In this document: one piece after another, positions 6,640-13,254 of the stretch | Layout: each line of letters starts with the position of its first letter | Numbering within the stretch: the first letter of the stretch is position 1 | NCBI GenBank assembly: GCA_005881355.1 | Contig: VBDM01000196.1 | Coordinates: 1 to 13,254 of the forward strand | From: Betaproteobacteria bacterium | GTDB taxonomy: Bacteria > Pseudomonadota > Gammaproteobacteria > Burkholderiales > SG8-39 | Length of the DNA stretch: 13,254 bases | Reading direction: 5' to 3' | Translations under genes and position numbers: made by a program | The notes under the pieces: model-generated | Seen by the model: the letters and a program-made list of their open reading frames with translations, nothing else | Told to the model about the DNA's origin: nothing | Database searches by the model: none

Positions 6640-7293
6640 ATGAAGTTCCTGATCGTTTGCATCGTGTTCGCGGCCGGCTTCACGGCCGCCGCGGCTCACG
6701 CCCAATTCGGCGCGTCGTGGCGCCGTACGCCGACGATCGCGGTCGTCGGTCCCGAGGGGGACCCTCGCCTCGCCCTCGTTGACGAGGCCGTGGCTTTCTG
6801 GAACAAGACGCTGGAAGAGCTGGGGTCGGGCTTCAGGCTGGGCGCCGTGACGCGCCTCGTCCGGCCGGTGCCCGAGGAGGACTTGAGGTCCCTTGGGGAA
6901 TCCGTGCTCGCGGGGCAGCGCGGGACGGTGTGGGTTCCGCAGGTCTTCCATGGGCTGCCGGGGGACCTCGTCATCATGCTCGCCGATTCGGACTTCGTGT
7001 CCTTTGCCGGCCCCTTCTTCGCGGATTCGAAGCGCGTCGTCGGGATCAAGGGAATGTCGCATCCGCCGCTGACCCTCCCGAACGTCGCGCGCAACGTGGT
7101 CGCGCACGAGCTGGGTCACGCGATCGGCCTGGGGCACAACAGCGACCCCGCGAAGCTGATGTGCGGCAGGCCGTGGCCGTGCAGGCCCAACCTGTTTCGC
7201 TCCGCGGAGCCGCGGATGTTTCCGCTGACCGACGAGGAAAGGCGGCAACTCGTCTCGATGTATCCGGCCGGATGGAAACCGCAAGGTCCCTAG
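6640..7293 (+). CDS. Exported matrixin-like (metzincin) zinc metalloprotease
   Basis: Predicted 217 residues. Signal peptide residues 1-21 (core IVCIVFAAGFTAAAA, cleavage after AHA). The zinc site HELGHAIGLGH is at 156-166, giving three His ligands and the catalytic Glu 157, with the preceding helix NVARNVVAHELGH as in matrixins. The Met-turn is probably LMCG (Met 174), eight residues after the third His. LTDEERRQLVSMYP near the end is the usual closing helix of matrixin catalytic domains. The protein is essentially only a catalytic domain, with no obvious propeptide cysteine switch, which is common in bacterial members; Cys 175 and Cys 181 may pair. A GCGGAGG site precedes the ATG. Substrate unknown. 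The small membrane protein downstream starts 16 bases after its stop and is probably co-transcribed. Confidence 0.88.
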   Translation: MKFLIVCIVFAAGFTAAAAHAQFGASWRRTPTIAVVGPEGDPRLALVDEAVAFWNKTLEELGSGFRLGAVTRLVRPVPEEDLRSLGESVLAGQRGTVWVPQVFHGLPGDLVIMLADSDFVSFAGPFFADSKRVVGIKGMSHPPLTLPNVARNVVAHELGHAIGLGHNSDPAKLMCGRPWPCRPNLFRSAEPRMFPLTDEERRQLVSMYPAGWKPQGP

Positions 7294-7296
7294 GCC

Positions 7297-7302
7297 AAGG
7301 AG
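7297..7302 (+). promoter_or_regulatory. Ribosome binding site that decides a GTG start
   Basis: AAGGAG is separated by six bases from the GTG at 7309. It starts three bases after the protease stop codon, which supports both the GTG start and co-transcription. Confidence 0.65.
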
Positions 7303-7308
7303 AGCGCA

Positions 7309-7575
7309 GTGCGCACCGCGATCATCATTCTCGGAGGTTTTGTGCTTTGGGCGGCCTGCCTTGGAATCGCAAAGCTCGTTGCCAGCTCCGGCTCTTCGTC
7401 CATGACCTACGCCACCACGGCGTTTGTCGCCATCTGGTTTGTGGCCGCCGCTTCGAACATGTGGATTGGCGTGTCGCATGCAGGTTACTCGTTTCAGGAA
7501 GAGCTACCAATCTTCCTGTTGATATTCCTGCTGCCAGCCGCGGTGGCGGTCTTGGTGAAGTGGAAGTTTCTTTAA
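7309..7575 (+). CDS. Small three-helix inner-membrane protein (88 aa), function unknown
   Basis: The GTG start has an ideal AAGGAG six bases upstream. Three hydrophobic segments are visible, at about residues 4-25, 34-55 and 66-84, with a short polar loop containing NMWIGVSHAGYSFQEELPIF and a KWKF C-terminus. The loop and third helix look conserved in a family of small hypothetical proteins that I recall from betaproteobacteria, but no function is attached to it. The close spacing to the upstream zinc protease suggests one transcript; a partnership is inference only. Its stop lies 41 bases before the convergent Rieske gene's stop. Confidence 0.7.
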   Translation: MRTAIIILGGFVLWAACLGIAKLVASSGSSSMTYATTAFVAIWFVAAASNMWIGVSHAGYSFQEELPIFLLIFLLPAAVAVLVKWKFL

Positions 7576-7616
7576 GCATTTCTGCACGCCCTTCCATTCA
7601 TTTCGAAGGCTGGTTT

Positions 7617-7925
7617 TCACACTTCGACCTCGATGTCCTTCCCGGAAACCCGCACCTCATAGCGGGAAACCGGCTTCGGTGCCGGGGGCCCGAGCACTTC
7701 GCCCGTAGTGACATCGAAGACTGCGCCGTGCCAGGGGCAGGTCACCTCTTTACCCTCGAGCGCGCCCTCCGCCAGCGGGCCGCCTCTATGGGTACAGGTG
7801 TTGTCGATGGCATAGTACTTCCCATCCACGTTGAAGATGGCGATCTTCTTTCCGCCCGCCTCGACCATCTTCGCGCTCCCGAGAGCAACGTCGCCGGTCT
7901 TTGCTACCTTCACAAATCCTGCCAT
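7617..7925 (-). CDS. Rieske-type [2Fe-2S] ferredoxin
   Basis: Predicted 102-residue soluble protein. Two cluster-binding motifs are complete: C44-T-H46 in CTHRGGPL and C63-P-W-H66 in CPWHGAVFD, the 2-Cys/2-His pattern of Rieske clusters. The length and the GxxLGPPAPKPVSRYEV ending match stand-alone ferredoxins like those of aromatic-ring dioxygenase systems or the small subunit of nitrite reductase (NirD-like). No oxygenase or reductase gene is adjacent, so the electron-transfer partner is unknown. The start is supported by GGAAAGGAGG six bases before the ATG on this strand. Confidence 0.93.
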   Translation of the reverse strand: MAGFVKVAKTGDVALGSAKMVEAGGKKIAIFNVDGKYYAIDNTCTHRGGPLAEGALEGKEVTCPWHGAVFDVTTGEVLGPPAPKPVSRYEVRVSGKDIEVEV

Positions 7926-8152
7926 GGCCTGCCTCCTTTCCTATCCTTCAAATTCCTGCTGATATAAGACTGCAACCGATCCCTGCCCTCCGTAGCCGCG
8001 GCCGGGGCCCGCGACGAGCAGGACCGCGGAGGCGGCTGCCGCCGTGAAGATCCAAAACCGCCGCACAATGCGAAGGGGCACGCGGGTACGCCGCCTTACG
8101 GTGTAAGATTTGCCGAAGTTTCCGGAAAACAGCCAACTCACGAGGAGACAGC
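7926..8152. promoter_or_regulatory. Divergent intergenic region between the Rieske gene and the 8153 gene
   Basis: These 227 bases must hold the starts of two divergent transcripts. The minus strand has an AT-rich TTATATC (7961-7967), about 36 bases before the Rieske start, that stands out in GC-rich DNA and could be its -10 box. The plus strand has TAAGAT at 8104-8109 ahead of the 8153 gene. Neither has a convincing -35 partner. A 66-codon minus-strand frame crosses the region (7941-8141) but is not believed to be a gene. Confidence 0.3.
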
Positions 8153-8428
8153 ATGGCGCATACCTTCCCCGAGCTCAAGAAAAAACCCCTCGCCGAGCTG
8201 CGCGTGAACAAGGACCATCTGCTCGCGGCGATCTGCAAGGCGCTCAACATCGACATGCACGTGCACCACGAGGTGAAGGGTGTGGACAAGACCGCGATCA
8301 AGACGAAGATCCGCGAGTGGCAGAAAAAGCGCGACGAGGCTCTCGCGGCCAAGGATCGGGCGAAGCTCAAGGTCGCGCTCAACCACATCCACCACTTCAA
8401 GCACGAGCTGCGCAAGGCGATGGTGTAG
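8153..8428 (+). CDS. Small charged histidine-containing protein (91 aa), function unknown
   Basis: I do not recognise this family. It has no signal peptide or membrane segment. It is rich in Lys/Arg/Glu/Asp and predicted mostly helical, with two histidine clusters, HVHH at 36-39 and HIHH...H at 78-84, placed like the ends of a hairpin of two helices (about 47-68 and 70-90). Such clusters could bind a metal, or simply be charged helix surface. GAGGAG precedes the ATG at good spacing, and the frame is clean with strong third-position G+C, so it is probably a real gene. It is followed after 29 bases by a DUF2721 membrane protein on the same strand. Confidence 0.7.
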   Translation: MAHTFPELKKKPLAELRVNKDHLLAAICKALNIDMHVHHEVKGVDKTAIKTKIREWQKKRDEALAAKDRAKLKVALNHIHHFKHELRKAMV

Positions 8429-8457
8429 CGCTCCGCGCGGACACTCGGGAGCCGGCA

Positions 8458-8898
8458 ATGAATCCGGTGGCCAGCTTCGGCGATATCACTCACGTCATCC
8501 AGCTCGCGGTGGCGCCGGTGTTCCTGCTCACCGGCGTGGGTACGCTCCTCGTAGTGTTGACCAACCGCCTCGGGCGAGCGGTGGACCGCAGCCGCGTCGT
8601 GGAGAACCTGCTGCCCGCAAGCACGGGCGAGGGGCTCGCCGCTGCCCACGACGAGCTGAAGCTGCTCGCGAGGCGCACCCAGCTGATCTATGCCGCGATC
8701 ACGCTCGCCGTATTCTGCGCCTTGTTCATCTGCCTGCTCATCGCGGTCGCCTTTCTCGACGCTTTCGTCGCGGCGAATCTCTCCGGGGCGGTGGGCATCC
8801 TGTTCGTGCTGGCGATGCTCGCCCTGATCGGCTGCCTGGTCGTGTTCCTGCGCGAAATCTTCCTCGCGGTGACCAGTGCCCGGCGCCTGATGCGCTGA
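8458..8898 (+). CDS. DUF2721 family membrane protein (146 aa)
   Basis: The start at 8458 gives MNPVASFGDITHVIQLAVAP, the usual N-terminus of DUF2721 proteins, with GGGAG six bases upstream. Three hydrophobic segments lie at about residues 14-35, 77-100 and 108-131, and the signature NRLGRAVDRSR (36-46) follows the first helix. RRTQLIYAAI before the second helix and a basic C-terminus complete the family layout. The family is found widely in proteobacteria as inner-membrane proteins with no assigned function. It stops 14 bases before the convergent methyltransferase gene. An earlier in-frame start at 8110 would overlap the 8153 gene in another frame and is rejected. Confidence 0.88.
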   Translation: MNPVASFGDITHVIQLAVAPVFLLTGVGTLLVVLTNRLGRAVDRSRVVENLLPASTGEGLAAAHDELKLLARRTQLIYAAITLAVFCALFICLLIAVAFLDAFVAANLSGAVGILFVLAMLALIGCLVVFLREIFLAVTSARRLMR

Positions 8899-8912
8899 CG
8901 GATTCGAGCGCG

Positions 8913-10070
8913 CTACCCCGCGCGTTCCTTTCTCATGCTGCCGGCGACGATTCGGTATTCGTAGAGCCGGCACTCCAGGGATCCGTTGAAAAGTGGGGTG
9001 CGCTTCGAGGCGGCCAGCCGGATAAGCTTGGGAAGCCGCGCGTCCCCAGAGAAAAAATAGCAACGCCAGCCGGCGTAGAATTTCTTCAGCGTATCGCCGA
9101 GCTTCGGATAGAACTCCGCGAGCGCCTGGTCCTCGCCGAGGCGCGCCCCGTAGGGCGGATTGGCCACGAGCACGCCCGCGCCCGCCGGAGCGCCGGTGTC
9201 GAGGACGTCGGCCTGCTTGAGCTCGACGCAAGGCGCGAGGCCCGCCGCCTCGAGGTTGAGGCGCGCTTTTTTGAGCTCCTCGCCGTAGCGGTCGCGGGCG
9301 AAAAGGGCGAGCTTGCGTGGCGCTTGAGCGCGCGCGAGGGCCGCTTCGCGCACTTCTTTCCAGCGCCGCGGATCGAATCCCGCCAGGCGCTCGAAGCCGA
9401 ACCCGCGCGCGTGCCCCGGCGGGATCGCGAGCGCCATCATGGCCGCCTCGATCGCGAGCGTGCCGCTGCCGCACATGGGATCGAGGAGCGGCTCGCTGCC
9501 GTCCCAACCGGTGAGCCGCACGATGCCGGCGGCGAGGTTCTCCTTGAGCGGCGCCTCGCCCGCGTCCTTCCTGTAGCCGCGCTTGTGGAGCGGCTCTCCG
9601 GAAGTGTCCAGGTAGAGCGTCACGCTCGCGCGGTCGAGAAAACCTTGGATGCGCACTCCCGGCGAGCGCGTGTCCACGTCGGGCCGGCGCCCGCGGTCGG
9701 CGCGAAACCGGTCGCACACCGCGTCCTTGATGCGCAAGGTGGCGAATTCGAGGCTCTTCAGCGGCGAGCGGATCGCGTTGACGTCGACGCGGATGCTGTG
9801 TTTCTCGCTGAACCAGTCGGGCCAGCGCAGCGCGAGCGCCGCATCGTAGACGTCCTGTTCACTGCCGCACGGAGCGCGGGCAAGCCGCATCAGCACGCGG
9901 GTCGCGAGCCGCGACTCGAGGTTGGCGCGGTAGCAAAGTCCGGTGTCGCCCTCGAATGCGACGCCGCCTGCGACGCGCTCCGCGTTCCGCGCGCCGAACT
10001 CGCGCAGCTCGTCGGCGAGCAACGCTTCGAGGCCCCTCGGACAGGAGGCGAAGAAAGCTTGCGGGCTCAC
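8913..10070 (-). CDS. rlmL: RlmL-type 23S rRNA (guanine-N2) methyltransferase, THUMP domain plus class I methyltransferase
   Basis: Predicted 385-residue cytoplasmic enzyme. The N-terminal part (~1-45, then THUMP-like to ~155) includes FFASCPRGLEALLADEL, SPLKSLEFATLRIKDAVCD and TLYLDTSGEPLHKRGYR, all family landmarks. The SAM-binding motif LLDPMCGSGTLAIEAA (195-210) and the catalytic NPPYG (304-308) are intact. The family transfers a methyl group to N2 of a guanine in 23S rRNA (G2445 in E. coli). In E. coli this unit is the N-terminal half of a larger RlmKL protein; here only the RlmL-like half is present, which is the usual form in many betaproteobacteria. The GTG at 10070 gives VSPQAFFASC; no ATG in frame is closer, and no strong ribosome binding site is visible, so the exact start is uncertain. 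It is divergent from the broken acyl-CoA synthetase gene, 39 bases apart. Confidence 0.85.
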   Translation of the reverse strand: MSPQAFFASCPRGLEALLADELREFGARNAERVAGGVAFEGDTGLCYRANLESRLATRVLMRLARAPCGSEQDVYDAALALRWPDWFSEKHSIRVDVNAIRSPLKSLEFATLRIKDAVCDRFRADRGRRPDVDTRSPGVRIQGFLDRASVTLYLDTSGEPLHKRGYRKDAGEAPLKENLAAGIVRLTGWDGSEPLLDPMCGSGTLAIEAAMMALAIPPGHARGFGFERLAGFDPRRWKEVREAALARAQAPRKLALFARDRYGEELKKARLNLEAAGLAPCVELKQADVLDTGAPAGAGVLVANPPYGARLGEDQALAEFYPKLGDTLKKFYAGWRCYFFSGDARLPKLIRLAASKRTPLFNGSLECRLYEYRIVAGSMRKERAG

Positions 10071-10109
10071 GACGGATTCAGCATGATGCAGGCGCGGGAG
10101 CCTAGCACA

Positions 10110-11603
10110 ATGAACAACATCGCGGACCTGCTCAAGGCGCAGCTGGCGACGCCGGAGCGCGTTCTTTACCGCCAGTTTCTCGAGGGCGGCTGGCGCGACG
10201 TTTCCGCGGGCGAGATCGCCGCCTACGCGGCGCGCTGGCAGAAATACCTGCGCGCCGAAGGCTTCTCGCGGGGCGAGCGCATTGCGCTTTGCGTGAGAAA
10301 CGGCATCCACTGGGTTGCGGCCGATCAGGCCGCGCTCGGGCTCGGTTTGGTCGTCGTGCCACTGTACGTGGACGACAATCCGGAGAACGTCGTCTGGTGC
10401 CTGGAAAACAGCCTTGGCCAAGGTGAGCGCCGCGCTTCCGCGCCTGCTCTGCCTCTCCGCCGAACCGGGAAGCGGCCACCGGACGATCGACGCCGTCCTT
10501 CCGAAGGAGGCGCCGGGGTTCGAAGTCGCGCCGCTCGAGGACGGCGCTCTCGCCACGATCTGCTATACCTCGGGAACCGTCGGCCGGCCCAAGGGGGTGA
10601 TGCTCACTCACGGCAACATCCTGGCAAACGTCGGGGCCTGCGAACGCACCCGCCTTGCGCGACCCGACGACGTATTTCTTTCCTTCCTGCCGCTTTCGCA
10701 TATGTTCTCCATCAGCTCGCGGAGGACTTCTTGAGCGAGCGCCCTACCGTCGTGTTCGCTGTGCCGCGCGTCTTCGAGCGGTTCGCTTCGCGGGTGAACG
10801 AAACGCTTGCGAAATCGCGTGGAAAGAAACGCCTCTTCGACTTCGTGGTGGCGGCGGGCGGCCGCGCCGTCCGGGGCGAGGCCGGGATCCTCGACCGCGT
10901 CGTGCTCGCGCTCCTGCGCGGCCGCGTCGCCCGCCCGGTGCTCGCGAGGCTGGGCGGCAGGATGAGGTTCGCGGTGCTCGGCGGCGCACCGCTCGACCCC
11001 GCGATCGCGTGGCTTTTCATGGGCCTGGGGCTGCCGGTGCTGCAGGGATACGGCATGACCGAGGCGTCACCCGTGATCTCGGTGAATCGGCTCGAAGACA
11101 ATGCGCCCGAGTCGGTGGGCCGTCCGCTCGACAACGTCGAAGTGAAAATCGCGGCTGGCGGGGAGCTGCTCGCGCGCGGCGCAAGCATCATGAAAGGCTA
11201 CTGGAATCTCCCGGAGGCGACCGCGATGACGCTGGACGGCGAGGGCTGGCTGCACACCGGCGACCTCGCCGAGATCCGCGGCGGCCCGCCTCAGGACGTG
11301 GAGCTCGCGATCCTCGGCGATCTGGTTTTCGAGCAGGGCATCCTGATCGGCGAGGGCAGGCCGTTCTTGACGCTCGTCGCGGTGACGCAGGAGACCGACG
11401 AGAAGAGCCTGATCCAGCGGGCGAACGAGCGCCTGAAGGGCTTTCCGCGCTATATCCGGGTGCGGCGCGTCGTCGCCACGCGCGATCCCTGGACGGTGGA
11501 CAACGGGCTGCTCACCCCGACCCTGAAAGTCAAGCGCGAGCGGGTGCAGAAAAAATTCGGCGAGGAGATCGAGCGCACTTACGCCGCCGGCGCGCTCGAC
11601 TGA
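10110..11603 (+). pseudogene. Long-chain fatty-acid-CoA ligase (AMP-binding), broken by three internal deletions
   Basis: Start ATG 10110 (GGGAG upstream) gives MNNIADLLKAQLATPERVLY, the usual beginning. The first 100 codons are clean to WCLENS. At about 10411-10416 coding jumps to the next frame (LAKVSAALPRL), carries the AMP-binding signature YTSGTVGRPKGVMLTH and SFLPLSHMF, then near 10707-10713 returns to the first frame at QLAEDFLSERP and runs to the stop at 11601-11603, through GYGMTEASPVISVN and GWLHTGDLAEIR. The normal links are missing: about 15 residues after ENS, about 22 after SHMF (usually ERTAGYYLP...), and at about 11280-11287 an in-frame loss of about 22 residues containing the R..KD.I....GEK hinge motif. 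Such enzymes activate long-chain fatty acids with ATP and CoA. With the hinge motif gone and two frameshifts, no active enzyme is expected. Sizes of the missing parts are from family memory. Confidence 0.85.
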
Positions 11604-11683
11604 CAGCTCGTTGCGAGAAGGGGGCACGCCCTTCAGATTCCCCAAAAATTTGAGGCTGTAGAAAAACAGCTTGACGACTCGCT
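11604..11683. terminator. Convergent spacer with weak inverted repeats
   Basis: Between the convergent acyl-CoA synthetase relic and the aminopeptidase lie small hairpins: GAAGGG/CCCTTC arms at 11617-11622 and 11629-11634, and on the minus strand a GCTGT/ACAGC stem with a T-rich loop followed by a CCTCAAATTTTTGGGG stretch. They could form a weak two-way terminator, but no arm is long and no clear T-run follows a stem, so this is tentative. Confidence 0.3.
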
Positions 11684-13254
11684 TCAGTTTCGCGCAAACC
11701 GCGCGCGGATCTTCACCGTGCGCGCGAGGCCGTCCATCGCCTCGATCAGCTGGAGCTTCAGGTCGGGGTCGAGACCGGGCTCGCGCGCGAAGCTCTCGAT
11801 CTGCTCGAGCGCCGCGGCGTCGAGCTGCCCGCCGACGAACGCGGCGAGCCAGTTGTTGACGAAGAAAATCTTGCGCGTGCGCTTGAGCTCGGGCAGGGCC
11901 GCGAGCGCGAGGTCGAGGAACGGCTGGGTCAGCTCGGCGTGCTCGACCGAATTGAAGGGACCGAGCGCCGCATCGATCCAGCTTTCGGCGAGACCCGGAT
12001 CGCCGAAGAAACGCTCGAAGTAGGCGCGTTTCGCCTCGGCGCTGCGCTCGGCCGCCGCCGCGGCAAAAGCGTAGCGGCGGCCGTCGTCGCTTGAATCGGT
12101 TGCGCTTTGCATGGCAAGGAGCAGGCCGGAATCGGGATCTCCGAGCGCGAGCAGTCGCGCGACGATGCGGAAGCGGTCGCGCGAGCTGAGCCTGACGCCG
12201 GGGATCTCCAGAGTGCTCGCCAAAAGCGCCCTCAGCCGTGCCCGCGCGGCCTCCGACCAGGCGCTCGCGGTAAAAGTCCTGAGGAAGGTGATGCGGCGGC
12301 TCCGGGTGTCCGCGTGCAGCATCCCGTCGGCAAGAAGCTCCTCGAAGCGCGGCGCCGCGGCGTCCCGCTGAGCATCCGACGAATAGTGGAGAAAAGCGAC
12401 CTGCGCGCGCCCGAGCAGGCTCGCGAGCGTCACCGGATCGCGCTCGGCGGGGGCGACGCGCACGACGAGGTCGAGGTAAGCGAGCGGCCCAAGCTCGGCG
12501 TCCCGTACCGATTCCCACAGCGAGTCGAAGACGAGCGAGCGCAGCAGGTCGCCCTGCACGATTTCCGGACGCCCAAGCACCGCCTCCCGGCTCGCCTCGT
12601 CGAGCATGAACCGCCCGTAGCCGTAGTCGCCGAAGTTGGCGAACGCGAATTCGATCTCGGGCATCCCGTCCATCGCCGGCACGCGCGTGCGCTTGCCGCG
12701 CACCAAGGCGTCGAAGGAGAGGGGGAGCCCCGTCTCGGGCAATGCGAACACCCTCAGCTTCATCGGCCAGGCTCGGCCTTCGCCGAGCACGTCGTGCTGC
12801 TCCAGAGCCGCGTTTTTCGGGCGGCCGGCGCGGTCGGTGTCCCAGGAGAGGCGCACCTCGGGCATGCCGCGGCGCTTGACCCAGGCTTGCGCCCAGCGCT
12901 TCAGGTCGCGGCCCGAGGCGCGCTCGAGCGCCGCGACCAGATCGCTCCAATCGGCGGCCGCGTAGGCGTGTTTTTTCACGAACTGCCGCACCGCGCGCTG
13001 GAACACGGGCGCTCCGACGTAGAACTCGGCCTGGCGCAGCACCGCCGGGGCCTTGCCGTAGACGATATTGCCGTAGGCGGATTTCGCCGACGAGAGATTG
13101 GGAAGCGGCCGGTAAATCGGCGTCGTGCCTTGAGTGACGTCGGTGCGGTAGGCGGCGGTCTTGAGCGCGTGAAATGCGTTCCATACCGGTTGCCCGGGCA
13201 GCAGCGCCTCGGCGGCCTTGGCCGCCATGAAATTGGCGAAACCCTCCTTCAACC
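11684..13254 (-). CDS. M1-family aminopeptidase, C-terminal part (5' end beyond the window)
   Basis: The frame is open to the right edge, so the N-terminal half, including the HExxH zinc motif, lies outside. The first codons inside read (W)LKEGFANFM, in which the Glu is the third zinc ligand of M1 peptidases. VYGKAPAVLR, starting about 65 residues in, carries the catalytic Tyr region (compare VYEKGAEVIR of E. coli PepN). The remaining ~450 residues are a long helical domain of the ERAP1-C type, ending FFVNNWLAAF, then a short basic tail and stop (TCA at 11684 on this strand). About 522 codons are in the window; full proteins of this family have about 850-900 residues. The enzyme removes N-terminal amino acids from peptides. 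No signal peptide can be judged from this part. The open frame is clean, with no sign of decay. Confidence 0.9.
   Translation of the reverse strand, partial: LKEGFANFMAAKAAEALLPGQPVWNAFHALKTAAYRTDVTQGTTPIYRPLPNLSSAKSAYGNIVYGKAPAVLRQAEFYVGAPVFQRAVRQFVKKHAYAAADWSDLVAALERASGRDLKRWAQAWVKRRGMPEVRLSWDTDRAGRPKNAALEQHDVLGEGRAWPMKLRVFALPETGLPLSFDALVRGKRTRVPAMDGMPEIEFAFANFGDYGYGRFMLDEASREAVLGRPEIVQGDLLRSLVFDSLWESVRDAELGPLAYLDLVVRVAPAERDPVTLASLLGRAQVAFLHYSSDAQRDAAAPRFEELLADGMLHADTRSRRITFLRTFTASAWSEAARARLRALLASTLEIPGVRLSSRDRFRIVARLLALGDPDSGLLLAMQSATDSSDDGRRYAFAAAAAERSAEAKRAYFERFFGDPGLAESWIDAALGPFNSVEHAELTQPFLDLALAALPELKRTRKIFFVNNWLAAFVGGQLDAAALEQIESFAREPGLDPDLKLQLIEAMDGLARTVKIRARFARN

Noticed and set aside
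7941..8141. A 66-codon minus-strand frame upstream of the Rieske gene with a hydrophobic segment
   Set aside because: It would occupy nearly all of the divergent promoter region, has no good ribosome binding site that I can see, and its stop falls in the Rieske ribosome binding region; chance frame is more likely.
7948..9717. A 589-codon minus-strand open frame
   Set aside because: It overlaps the methyltransferase in a different frame and runs antisense to two other supported genes; no recognisable motif.
8280..10109. A long plus-strand open frame running into the acyl-CoA synthetase start
   Set aside because: It lies opposite the well-supported RlmL-type gene and in another frame of the 8153 and DUF2721 genes; the translation is arginine-rich with no family pattern. 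It reflects GC-rich codon bias.
11067..13184. A 705-codon minus-strand open frame
   Set aside because: It is an out-of-frame shadow of the M1 aminopeptidase and of the acyl-CoA synthetase relic; composition is Arg/Ala/Gly-rich without domains.

Overview
The window is high-GC DNA (one counted 60-base line in the methyltransferase gene is 43/60 G+C). It looks like a chromosomal segment of a betaproteobacterium, probably an uncultured soil or groundwater lineage. The support is the density of Bug-type (TctC-like) periplasmic binding proteins, betaproteobacterial-looking versions of the RlmL-type methyltransferase, the DUF2721 protein, the long-chain acyl-CoA synthetase and the M1 aminopeptidase, and clear GGAGG-type ribosome binding sites. 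Taxonomy is inferred from family resemblance only. No rRNA, tRNA, CRISPR array, insertion sequence or phage gene was seen.

Layout. 56-838 (+): a PEBP/YbhB-like protein followed by a tiny relic of a Bug solute-binding protein. 920-5104 (+): a Leu/Ile/Val-type ABC solute-binding protein, a broken SMP-30/gluconolactonase-like gene, and two complete Bug solute-binding proteins; no permease or ATPase gene is present, so these are orphan binding proteins. 5139-6586 (+): a lower-GC patch (two counted lines at 32/60 and 29/60) with two unrecognised exported proteins and a 38-codon ORF joined to the second by an ATGA overlap. 6640-7575 (+): an exported matrixin-like zinc protease and a three-helix membrane protein, closely spaced. 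7617-7925 (-): a Rieske [2Fe-2S] ferredoxin. 8153-8898 (+): a small charged histidine-containing protein and a DUF2721 membrane protein. 8913-10070 (-): an RlmL-type 23S rRNA methyltransferase. 10110-11603 (+): a long-chain acyl-CoA synthetase gene broken by three internal deletions. 11684-13254 (-): the C-terminal part of an M1 aminopeptidase that runs off the right edge.

The most notable theme is gene decay. Three separate genes (Bug relic, SMP-30, acyl-CoA synthetase) are each recognisable from end to end but have lost internal blocks, five junctions in all, while the other genes read cleanly. Either this is real pseudogenisation by small deletions or some junctions are assembly faults; reads would decide. 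The most novel coding content is the low-GC patch with its tandem-repeat exported protein. I do not see a convincing new multi-gene system, and the proposed links between neighbours are inferences from spacing.
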